A DNA stretch of 58,055 nt, taken from the NCBI GenBank assembly GCA_007695045.1, contig REEP01000123.1:1-58055 (forward strand), written 5' to 3'. Below, piece after piece: positions 27,539 to 36,119 of this stretch (the stretch's first letter is position 1; each line of letters begins with the position of its first letter). The position numbers and the translations under genes are program-made. The notes beneath the pieces are model-generated. The model was given only the letters and a program-made list of their open reading frames with translations. It was not told the DNA's origin and ran no database searches. This stretch comes from Rhodospirillales bacterium (lineage in GTDB: Bacteria; Pseudomonadota; Alphaproteobacteria; Rhodospirillales; Defluviicoccaceae).

Positions 27539-30304
27539 ATGTCGAACCCGCTCCGCCGCTATGATTTCAGTGAACGCTTGGCCGACATCCTCGGCGAGTC
27601 GCGCCGGGATCTCCGGGTCCGGGTGACGCTCCTGGTTGCCGCCGGTATTTTCCCGCCCGGACGCCGCGGCCCCGGTGCACCCCTTGCCACCCCGGACGAT
27701 GCGGCGGCCCTGCTGCTGGCCGTGCTGGCCGCGCCGGCTCAAGTCCATACCGCCGAGGCGGTGCACAGCTACGGTGCGCTGGTCCCGACCACCCTCGCCC
27801 CCGGCGCCGCCGCCACCGGCATCTACCTTGGCCCGCCCCCCCACGCGACCGCGGCGGACCGCCCGCACGGCCATCTGCCGCTGCTCATCGGCCGGCCGCC
27901 GCTGCGGGAAGCGCTGGCGCGGCTTCTCGAAGACGTGGCCGCCGGCGATGCGGCCGACCGCGATGCCCTGGCCAGGGATCTGTTCGGCCTTTGGGTGGCG
28001 CGCGGGGTTCCGGTCGCCGCCCTGCAGTTCGCCGCATGGCGGGAGGGGCAGCGCAGCCTGTGGACCCAGCGGTTCGAACTGCCCAAGGGCGCGCAACCGC
28101 CGGCTTGGCTGGACCCGTCCCGGGGCGGCACCGCCGACCCCGGTCTCCTGCTCAGCGCTTTCCTGCCGGTGCAGAAGCTCATCGCCATCGGCAGCCTGAT
28201 CACCCCACAACCCGAAAGGACCCGCCTGATGCATGGCATGATCCCTCCCCAGTCCCGGCTCGCCGGCCTCGCCGACCTGGTCCGCTCGCGCCGCAACCGC
28301 CGCCCCTGGGAGCGATTCCTCGGCAAAGCCGAAGAAGCGTTCGCACGGGTTCAGGAAATCGAACATCGGCCCAGCCGCCTCACCGAGGTGCCCGCCTTCG
28401 GCAGCAACCCGGGCAACTTGAAGATGTACCGCTACGTGCCCCCGGGTCTGCCCACCGGTGCGCCGCTGGTGGTGGTATTGCACGGCTGCACCCAGACCGC
28501 CGCGTCCTATGATGATGGCACCGGCTGGACCACCCTCGCCGACCGCCACGGCTTTGCCGTGCTGCTGCCGCAGCAGCGGCGCCGCAACAACCCGCTCCGC
28601 TGCTTCAACTGGTTCAAGGCGGAAGACACAGCGCGGGACTCCGGGGAGGTCCTGTCGATCCGCCAGATGGTGGACCGCATGGTAGCGGATCACGGCCTGG
28701 ACGCTTCTCAGGTGTATGTGACCGGCGTTTCGGCCGGCGGTGCCATGGCGTCGTCCCTGCTCGCCACCTATCCGGATGTGTTCGCCGGTGGAGCCATCAT
28801 CGCCGGCGTTCCGTACCGTGCGGCGCTGGGCCTGCAGGAAGGGTTCGACGTGATCTTCCAGGGGCGCACCTTGCCGCCGGTTGAGTGGGGGGATCGCGTT
28901 CGCCAGGCCTCGGGCCACAGCGGTCCGTGGCCGCGCGTCACCGTCTGGCACGGCGCCGAGGACGGCACCGTCAGCCCGGCCAATGCGGAGGAGATCATCA
29001 AGCAGTGGGCGGATGTGCACGGCCTTGCGCATCACCACAGTGCCGAGGATCGGGTGCGGGGCCACCGCCGCCGCCAGTGGCACGGGCCGGATGGGACGGT
29101 GGTGCTCGAGTCCTATACCGTCAACGGCATGGCACATGGCGTGCCGATCGATCCCGCCGGGGCGGACGGAGTTGGCAACCCGGCGCCGTTCATCCTGGAC
29201 GTGGGCCTCTGTTCGACCCGTCACATCGCGGCGTCCTGGGGCCTCACCGCCCGCCAGCATGAGGTTCCGCCGGTCCTTGCCCTGCCGGCGACGACCGAGG
29301 GTCACGGCGATACGGATACGACCTCTCCCGCACGGGCACGCGAGGACCGCGAGGACGATGCGGCATTCCATGCGGATTTCGGCCATGACGAGGGTGCGGC
29401 ACAGGACTTCGACCTCGGCGTCGATATCGAGGGCATCCTGACCAAATCGTTCGAGGCGGCGGGCCTGCTCCAGGGCGGCCGCGGCAAGCCCGGGGTGGTC
29501 GCCGGCATCGACATTCCCGGTCTCGTGACCGCATCGCTGCAGGCCGCCGGGGTGATGCGGGGGGGTGGCCCCGGTATCACCAAGGGCCAGGCTCGTGGGC
29601 CGGCCGGCATCGACATCCCGGGTATCCTGGCAGCGTCGTTCCAGGCCGCGGGCCTGCTGCGGCCGGACCGGGGAACGGCCCAGGACGGAAGCGCGGCCGG
29701 GTGGGCCCCCGAGCCGGCGGCTGAGCCGGCGCCCGAACCAGCCCCCGAACCAGACTCCGAACCAGCCTCCAAGGCCGCTCCCGAGTCGACGGCCGAGGCG
29801 CCGTCGGAACCTTCGGGGGCGGCGGCGGAAGAGGTCAGTGAGGGCTGGCAGCTGTTCCAGAGCGGGGCCGCGGCGGCAGCCGGGTCCCGTGCAACCCCAG
29901 ACGGGGCCGTGCTGTCCGGTGAGGTCTCATCCGGCGGCGACGGCGCGGTGGGCAGCCGGGTGCGCTCGGTCTCCTGCCGCCTCACCCTCGGGCCACAGCC
30001 CAGCTTGGCCTACGCGCGGCGCCTGGAGCTGCAGGCCTCAGCCAACATGTTCACCACCGCCCGCTTCCGGGTTCTGGTGGACGCTGAGCCGGTGGACGAG
30101 GTCAGCGCCGTCGGCATGGACTACGCCGAGGCTGACTGGACGGAACGGCGGGGCATCGACCTCACCCCCTTCGCCGGCAGCACCGTGACCCTGACGTTCG
30201 AGGTCGCCGCCAATGCCAACGTCTGCCAGACCGTCTCGGCCAAGGCGTGGATCCGAAACGTCGTGATCGGCGACGCCCACGAGGCAAGCACGTCGGCCGC
30301 CTGA
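27539..30304 (+). CDS. Multi-domain esterase of the PHB depolymerase family with extra N- and C-terminal regions
   Basis: 921 residues. Residues 1-230 form a separate helical region (RVRVTLLVAAGIFPPGRRG, then TPDDAAALLLAVLAA) that I associate only loosely with alphaproteobacterial/phage regulatory-type proteins. Residues about 290-570 are the esterase: VVVLHGCTQTAASYD (oxyanion hole), lipase box GVSAGG with Ser398, WHGAEDGTVSP carrying the Asp, and GMAHGVPIDP with the His. Residues about 629-711 hold three copies of a DI(P/E)G-led helix repeat. A Pro/Glu-rich linker (about 720-765) leads to a beta-sandwich-like end domain. No signal peptide is seen, so it may act on intracellular PHB. The ATG at 27539 has no clear ribosome site. 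Confidence 0.8.
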   Translation: MSNPLRRYDFSERLADILGESRRDLRVRVTLLVAAGIFPPGRRGPGAPLATPDDAAALLLAVLAAPAQVHTAEAVHSYGALVPTTLAPGAAATGIYLGPPPHATAADRPHGHLPLLIGRPPLREALARLLEDVAAGDAADRDALARDLFGLWVARGVPVAALQFAAWREGQRSLWTQRFELPKGAQPPAWLDPSRGGTADPGLLLSAFLPVQKLIAIGSLITPQPERTRLMHGMIPPQSRLAGLADLVRSRRNRRPWERFLGKAEEAFARVQEIEHRPSRLTEVPAFGSNPGNLKMYRYVPPGLPTGAPLVVVLHGCTQTAASYDDGTGWTTLADRHGFAVLLPQQRRRNNPLRCFNWFKAEDTARDSGEVLSIRQMVDRMVADHGLDASQVYVTGVSAGGAMASSLLATYPDVFAGGAIIAGVPYRAALGLQEGFDVIFQGRTLPPVEWGDRVRQASGHSGPWPRVTVWHGAEDGTVSPANAEEIIKQWADVHGLAHHHSAEDRVRGHRRRQWHGPDGTVVLESYTVNGMAHGVPIDPAGADGVGNPAPFILDVGLCSTRHIAASWGLTARQHEVPPVLALPATTEGHGDTDTTSPARAREDREDDAAFHADFGHDEGAAQDFDLGVDIEGILTKSFEAAGLLQGGRGKPGVVAGIDIPGLVTASLQAAGVMRGGGPGITKGQARGPAGIDIPGILAASFQAAGLLRPDRGTAQDGSAAGWAPEPAAEPAPEPAPEPDSEPASKAAPESTAEAPSEPSGAAAEEVSEGWQLFQSGAAAAAGSRATPDGAVLSGEVSSGGDGAVGSRVRSVSCRLTLGPQPSLAYARRLELQASANMFTTARFRVLVDAEPVDEVSAVGMDYAEADWTERRGIDLTPFAGSTVTLTFEVAANANVCQTVSAKAWIRNVVIGDAHEASTSAA

Positions 30305-30315
30305 CCTTTCGCGCT

Positions 30316-30353
30316 CCCGAGCCTGGAGTCCTCGCGAGGACTTCAGGTTCGGG
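30316..30353. repeat. 38-bp extragenic palindrome (19-bp arms, no spacer)
   Basis: Centred between 30334 and 30335. The inner arms AGTCCTCG/CGAGGACT are perfect. Outward, G/T, then CCTG/CAGG, then CCCGAG/TTCGGG continue the pairing with two positions that are G-U pairs in RNA. It lies 11 bp after the esterase stop and before tpiA. It could be a transcript 3'-end hairpin, though no T-run follows, or a protein-binding palindrome. Confidence 0.85.
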
Positions 30354-30491
30354 CCTCGCCGCGACCATCATCCTCGTTCCGGGCGGGCCGGCTGTTGGTG
30401 TTGGACCTGCCGCCGCGACCATGCTAAAGAAGCGCCACCGTACCGACCGCCGTTTCGTTCAAATCCAATCGATTGCAGCAGGGAGGGGAGC

Positions 30492-31250
30492 ATGGCCCGA
30501 CGAATTCTGATCGCCGGCAACTGGAAGATGAATGGACTGCAGTCCGACGGGCTCGCGCTGGCATCCGCACTGGCGACGCACATGCGCGGAACGTCCGATC
30601 CCGCGTTCGAAATGCTGGTCTGCCCGCCGTTCACGCTTATCTCCAAGGTGGTGGACGCGGTTGCCGGCAGCGGCATTCAGGTGGGCGGTCAGGACTGCCA
30701 TGCCACCGAGAAGGGCGCGCATACCGGTGACACCAGCGCCTGGATGCTGAAGGACCTGGGATGCACCTACGTGATCGTCGGACACTCCGAGCGCCGGACC
30801 GACCACAAGGAGGACAACGCCACCGTCAAGGCCAAGGCGGAAGCGGCGCTGGCGGCCGGGTTGCGTGCCATCGTCTGCATCGGCGAGACCCTGGAGGAGC
30901 GCGACGCCGGCAAGACGCTGGACGTCAACCGCACCCAGCTGCATGGCTCGCTGCCGGCGGGTGCCACGGCGGAGAACACCGTCATCGCCTACGAGCCGGT
31001 CTGGGCCATCGGCACCGGCCGCACCGCCACGCCGGAACAGGCGCAGGAAGTGCATGCCATGATCCGGAGCGAATTGGTGGGCAAGCTGGGCCAGGACGTG
31101 GCGGATGCCATGCGGGTGCTGTACGGTGGCTCGATGAACCCCAAGAACGCCAAGGAGCTTCTGGCCCTGGCCGACATCGATGGCGGCCTGATCGGTGGCG
31201 CGTCGCTGAAGGCGGAGGATTTCTGGGCGGTGGCGCAGAGCTGCCCCTGA
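30492..31250 (+). CDS. tpiA: Triosephosphate isomerase
   Basis: 252-residue TIM barrel interconverting dihydroxyacetone phosphate and glyceraldehyde 3-phosphate in glycolysis. The catalytic Lys is in GNWKMN (Lys12), the His in VIVGHSERR and the Glu in AYEPVWAIGTG, followed by the flexible loop-6 GTGRTAT and the phosphate-binding VLYGGSMNP and GGASL. GGGAGGGGAG precedes the ATG. It starts the tpiA-secG-pyrG-kdsA run, a common alphaproteobacterial order. Confidence 0.97.
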   Translation: MARRILIAGNWKMNGLQSDGLALASALATHMRGTSDPAFEMLVCPPFTLISKVVDAVAGSGIQVGGQDCHATEKGAHTGDTSAWMLKDLGCTYVIVGHSERRTDHKEDNATVKAKAEAALAAGLRAIVCIGETLEERDAGKTLDVNRTQLHGSLPAGATAENTVIAYEPVWAIGTGRTATPEQAQEVHAMIRSELVGKLGQDVADAMRVLYGGSMNPKNAKELLALADIDGGLIGGASLKAEDFWAVAQSCP

Positions 31251-31279
31251 ACGCGTAGAGGATCGTTTTTAGGCGTCCG

Positions 31280-31609
31280 ATGATTACGGTCATCCTTGTC
31301 ATTCACCTGATCCTTGCGATTGCGCTGGTGGGGGTTGTCCTCCTCCAGCGCAGCGAGGGCGGTGCCCTTGGAATCGGCGGCGGCGGTGGCGGCGGCGGCA
31401 TGAGCGGCTTCATGACCGGCCGCAGCACCACCAATCTGCTGACCCGGGCCACGGCGATCCTGGCGACCCTGTTCATCTGTACCAGCCTGGCGCTGGCCAA
31501 GCTGGCCGGGACGGGCGGGCCGCCGGCATCGATTCTCGATACGCCGATGCCGCCGGCCCAGGAGCAACCGGCGGAACCGGCGGAACCGGCGGCGCCGTTG
31601 GCCCGCTAA
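31280..31609 (+). CDS. secG: Preprotein translocase subunit SecG
   Basis: 109 residues, typical SecG: first membrane span VILVIHLILAIALVGVVLLQ, the conserved cytosolic loop RSEGGALGIGGGGGGG with GFMTGRSTTNLLTRAT, second span ILATLFICTSLALAKL, then a Pro/Ala tail with an EPAEPAEPA repeat. It supports SecYE-mediated export. It lies 29 bp after tpiA. Confidence 0.95.
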   Translation: MITVILVIHLILAIALVGVVLLQRSEGGALGIGGGGGGGGMSGFMTGRSTTNLLTRATAILATLFICTSLALAKLAGTGGPPASILDTPMPPAQEQPAEPAEPAAPLAR

Positions 31610-33337
<1,728 letters not shown>

Positions 33338-33352
33338 GCGGAGCGGCGTCGC

Positions 33353-34183
33353 ATGACTCGCCACGTCGCGGTGGGCCCGGTGGTGTTCGGCAACGACCGG
33401 CCGCTGGTGCTGATCGCGGGCCCCTGCGCCATGGAAAGCCGGGCGCACGCGCTGGAGACAGCGGCGGCGCTGAAGGACATGGCGGCCGGGCTCGGCATCG
33501 GCCTCGTCTACAAGACGTCCTACGACAAGGCCAACCGGACCAGCCTGGACGCGCCCCGGGGCGTGGGCCTGGCGGCGGCGCTGCCGGTGTTCGCGGAAAT
33601 CCGCGAGCGCCTGGGGGTGCCGGTGCTGACCGACGTGCACACGCCGGAGCAGTGCGGGGTGGTGGCCGATGCCGTCGACATCCTCCAGATCCCGGCGTTC
33701 CTGTGCCGGCAGACCGACCTGCTCGTGGCCGCGGCCGAGACCGGCCGGGTGGTGAACGTCAAGAAGGGGCAGTTCCTCGCCCCCTGGGACATGGCCGCGG
33801 TGGTGGCCAAGGTGCGCGGCGCCGGCAACGACGCCGTGCTACTGACCGAACGCGGGGTGAGCTTCGGCTACAACACCCTGGTGAGCGACATGCGCGCCCT
33901 GCCGGTGCTGGCCGGGACCGGCTGCCCGGTGGTGTTCGACGCCACCCATTCGGTGCAGCAGCCGGGCGGGCGCGGCACGGCATCGGGGGGCCAGCGCGAG
34001 TTCGCCCCGGTGCTGGCGCGGGCGGCGGTGGCGGTGGGTGTGGCCGCCGTGTTCATCGAAACCCATCCGGACCCGGACCGCGCCCCCAGCGACGGCCCCA
34101 ACATGATCCCCCTGGCGGCGTTGCCAGCCGTCGTGCAGGTGCTGATGCAACTGGACCGGCTGGCGAAGGCCCATCCGCTCTAA
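33353..34183 (+). CDS. kdsA: 3-deoxy-8-phosphooctulonate (Kdo-8-P) synthase
   Basis: 276 residues. Condenses phosphoenolpyruvate with arabinose 5-phosphate for the Kdo of LPS. Motifs: LIAGPCAMESRAHAL, YKTSYDKANRTS, VLTDVHTPEQC, IPAFLCRQTDLL, NVKKGQFLAPWDM, TERGVSFGYN and FDATHSVQQPGG. In metal-dependent KdsA enzymes the first motif contains Cys, and here too it reads GPCAME. Substrate arabinose 5-phosphate comes from KdsD at 55.8-56.8 kb. eno, often next in alphaproteobacteria, is absent; a repeat region begins instead. Confidence 0.96.
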   Translation: MTRHVAVGPVVFGNDRPLVLIAGPCAMESRAHALETAAALKDMAAGLGIGLVYKTSYDKANRTSLDAPRGVGLAAALPVFAEIRERLGVPVLTDVHTPEQCGVVADAVDILQIPAFLCRQTDLLVAAAETGRVVNVKKGQFLAPWDMAAVVAKVRGAGNDAVLLTERGVSFGYNTLVSDMRALPVLAGTGCPVVFDATHSVQQPGGRGTASGGQREFAPVLARAAVAVGVAAVFIETHPDPDRAPSDGPNMIPLAALPAVVQVLMQLDRLAKAHPL

Positions 34184-34204
34184 GCGCGCGGGGCTGAGGC
34201 GCGG

Positions 34205-34555
34205 CCCCTCTCCCCCGGAGGGGGAGAGGATGGGTGAGGGGTCGTAAAATAAATCCCCCACGGGCCGGCGTGGCGCCCCATCCCCGAAATCGCGCCCTCC
34301 CCAGGCACCCTCACCCTCCCGTCGCTCCTGGCGGAGCGCCGGGCCCCTCCCTCTCCCGCTCCGCGGGCGAGGGGCTCCGCCACAACCCCTCTCCCCCGGA
34401 GGGGGAGAGGATGGGTGAGGGGTCGTAAAATAAATCCCCCACGGGCCGGCGTGGCGCCCCATCCCCGAAATCGCGCCCTCCCCAGGCACCCTCACCCTCC
34501 CGTCGCTCCTGGCGGAGCGCCGGGCCCCTCCCTCTCCCGCTGCGCGGGCGAGGGG
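34205..34555. repeat. Tandem intergenic repeat, 181-bp unit, almost two copies
   Basis: Copy 1 at 34205-34385 and copy 2 at 34386-34555 are identical by eye except for one C/G change late in the unit, until copy 2 diverges. Each begins with a self-complementary CCCCTCTCCCCCGGAG block and contains GTAAAATAAATCCCC and CGTCGCTCCTGGCGGAGCG. A diverged third copy lies at 35691-35857 in the same orientation. Confidence 0.95.
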
Positions 34556-34582
34556 GTGGGGGGCGGGACAGGGGCGGATACG

Positions 34583-34609
34583 AAAACGGCGGCGCCGGGG
34601 CGCCGCCGT
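34583..34609 (-). terminator. Rho-independent terminator of the PEP-CTERM gene
   Basis: On the minus strand an 11-bp perfect GC stem (ACGGCGGCGCC/GGCGCCGCCGT) with a two-base loop is followed by TTTT, 27 bp after the stop codon at 34636. Confidence 0.8.
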
Positions 34610-34635
34610 GGATGCGGGTGGTTCGCAGTGTGGTC

Positions 34636-35331
34636 TTATGCCGCCCGCTTGCGTCGCCGCACGGCGTAGCCGAGGCCGAGCAGGCCGAGGCCCAACAGCG
34701 CGGCACTGGCCGGCTCGGGGATTTCCTGCCCGTTAAAGCTGTCGGTGTCATAAAACACAATGTGCGACAGGCCGAATCTCTGGTTGTTCGGGTTATTCGG
34801 GTTGATCGGCGTTTCATACGTGCCAGTCTCGACGACGATTGCGGCGTCCAGGCAGACTTGGTTTGGATTATTATCAGCATTAAGGTTACAGGCCGCACTA
34901 ACACCGGCAATAGCATCGTCCACGATCCATTGCAGGTTGAAGAAATTTCCGCCCTTGACCGACCAGTAGCGGATGCCGGGGTCGCCTGCCCCCGGAGTGT
35001 AGGTCCAGGTGCCGGTTCCATCATCCGACGAGAGAAAATCGCTGCCGACGAAGTTGGTCTCGTCAACAGTGAAGATCGGGTTGAATGACCACTCCGGCTG
35101 TTTTGGGGGGTCCTTCTCGGGGTCACCCAGGTCGTACTTGGCAATCTGTGGTGAGCCATTGACGGCGCAATTCGGCGACTTGCCCAATGCACCCGTGCAA
35201 TCGTTTCCGTTGTACTTAACGGTGATCGTAACCAGCGCCGCATCGGCATCCTTCGGGGCGCCGACCACGGCGATGGCGGCGGCCATGGCGGCGGTGCCGA
35301 GCAGGGTGGTGAGTTTGTTCAGTCTTGGCAT
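34636..35331 (-). CDS. PEP-CTERM sorting-domain surface protein
   Basis: 231 residues. A signal peptide (about 1-32) ends near ADAA. The central domain has two Cys pairs (NDCTGALGKSPNC and AACNLN...VC) and no recognised family. The tail is a canonical PEP-CTERM: IPEPASAALLG, a Leu/Gly membrane stretch, then RRRKRAA. Such tails are recognised and removed by an exosortase at the inner membrane, and the proteins are linked to exopolysaccharide or floc formation in other bacteria. No exosortase lies in the window. GAAGGAGA precedes the ATG at 35331 by seven bases. A sigma-54 promoter, upstream palindromes and a terminator frame it as a single-gene unit. Confidence 0.92.
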   Translation of the reverse strand: MPRLNKLTTLLGTAAMAAAIAVVGAPKDADAALVTITVKYNGNDCTGALGKSPNCAVNGSPQIAKYDLGDPEKDPPKQPEWSFNPIFTVDETNFVGSDFLSSDDGTGTWTYTPGAGDPGIRYWSVKGGNFFNLQWIVDDAIAGVSAACNLNADNNPNQVCLDAAIVVETGTYETPINPNNPNNQRFGLSHIVFYDTDSFNGQEIPEPASAALLGLGLLGLGYAVRRRKRAA

Positions 35332-35408
35332 GACAGGTCTCCTTCGAAAATCCCCAATTCCAACGGGTTCGATCATCTTAAAAGCGAACCCCGCTGCAAT
35401 ACGTAAAC

Positions 35409-35423
35409 GCAATCCGTGTGCCA
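35409..35423 (-). promoter_or_regulatory. Sigma-54 (-24/-12) promoter of the PEP-CTERM gene
   Basis: The minus strand reads TGGCACACGGATTGC, an exact match to the RpoN consensus TGGCAC-N5-TTGC, with GG and GC ten bases apart. The predicted transcript start near 35397 leaves a leader of about 65 nt before the ATG at 35331. RpoN is encoded in this window at 51906-53429. Confidence 0.88.
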
Positions 35424-35485
35424 AAAATAAGAATCTTTGTTTTTCAGGGGGTTGCCCGGGCGGCGACGCGGCGGCGATCGTAAAA

Positions 35486-35504
35486 GTGTAAAAAATACCG
35501 ACAC
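35486..35504. promoter_or_regulatory. Upstream palindrome 1, candidate enhancer site
   Basis: GTGT-N11-ACAC, AT-rich core. Read on the minus strand it is GTGTCGGTATTTTTTACAC. Its centre is about 98 bp upstream of the predicted sigma-54 transcript start, a normal distance for an enhancer-binding activator. It matches palindrome 2 at 17 of 19 positions. Confidence 0.65.
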
Positions 35505-35630
35505 CCGTTTTTGCACATCATCTACCCTAAATCAGTTATCTCGCTGCGCGCCGCGGAAAAATACCTTTATTTGCCAGTTGGTTACGGGGCGGTGCCGAGG
35601 CCGGGCGGGGGTTGCGCAGGGCGCGAGGGG

Positions 35631-35649
35631 GTGTCGGATTTTTTTACAC
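35631..35649. promoter_or_regulatory. Upstream palindrome 2, candidate enhancer site
   Basis: The plus strand reads GTGTCGGATTTTTTTACAC, GTGT-N11-ACAC, centred about 243 bp upstream of the predicted transcript start and 145 bp from palindrome 1. Immediately beyond it, GTCAAGATTTTTGAC at 35653-35667 is a shorter inverted repeat of similar style. Confidence 0.6.
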
Positions 35650-35690
35650 CGAGTCAAGATTTTTGACAGTCGCGGCAGGGCTCTGCCTGA

Positions 35691-35857
35691 CCCCTTCCCC
35701 CAAAGGAGGAGAGGAAGGGTTAGGGGCGCAAAATAAATCCCCTGCGGGCCGGGGTGGCGCCTTCTCCCCGGAATCCCCGCCACGAACCCTCACCCTCCCG
35801 TCGCTCCTGGCGGAGCGCCGGGCCCCTCCCTCTCCGGCTCTGCGGAAGAGGGAGGGG
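35691..35857. repeat. Diverged third copy of the 181-bp intergenic repeat
   Basis: Same orientation as the tandem copies at 34205-34555. It shares the AAAATAAATCCCC block and the long CTCACCCTCCCGTCGCTCC to CGCCGGGCCCCTCCCTCT block, with many changes elsewhere. With the tandem copies it brackets the PEP-CTERM gene and its promoter. Confidence 0.85.
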
Positions 35858-35906
35858 CGTCGGGGGCTCTACGGCCGCTCCAGGGTTCATGGTAACGTCA
35901 TGGAAC

Positions 35907-35922
35907 TGACGCGCAGGCGTCA
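35907..35922. promoter_or_regulatory. Inverted repeat upstream of the ugp operon
   Basis: TGACGC-GCAG-GCGTCA, perfect six-base arms, about 200 bp before the ugpC start. It is a possible operator; the regulator is unknown. Confidence 0.4.
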
Positions 35923-36119
35923 CGGGTGACGGCTAGCTTTCCGGCCGGTCTTGGCTCGCGGTATAAGCCCCGGTAGCACCCCTGGTAGCAGCATTGACGC
36001 GTATCGGACAAACGCATGGTCGACGGAGGCAAGGCTTTGGTACCCGGCCCGCTTGCACGTGCGGCACGGCGCGACCCGTGTCGAACGCGGCCCTGCCCGG
36101 TCTCGAGCGGCTCCTGAAC

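Larger units (their letters stand above)
34184..34635. other. Gene-free stretch after kdsA filled with repeats and a terminator
   Basis: About 450 bp between the stops of kdsA and the PEP-CTERM gene. Nearly all is two tandem copies of a GC-rich intergenic repeat, followed by the hairpin terminator of the minus-strand gene. Reading frames here are by-products of the repeat. Confidence 0.85.
35332..36119. other. Long regulatory intergenic region between PEP-CTERM gene and ugp operon
   Basis: About 790 bp, divergent, with no convincing gene. From the minus-strand gene outward: sigma-54 promoter, AT-rich DNA, palindrome 1, a GC-rich stretch, palindrome 2, a third shorter inverted repeat, a diverged intergenic repeat, an inverted repeat near the ugp side, and the ugpC leader. 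Confidence 0.8.

Noticed and set aside
34184-35249. Several reading frames through the repeat region
   Set aside because: They arise from the tandem repeat and read through the PEP-CTERM gene in the wrong frame.
35486-35649. The two GTGT...ACAC blocks as terminal inverted repeats of a small mobile element (MITE)
   Set aside because: They are inverted relative to each other and 17/19 alike, but no flanking target duplication is seen, each block is itself a palindrome, and their distance from a perfect sigma-54 promoter suits enhancer sites better. A mobile origin is not fully excluded.
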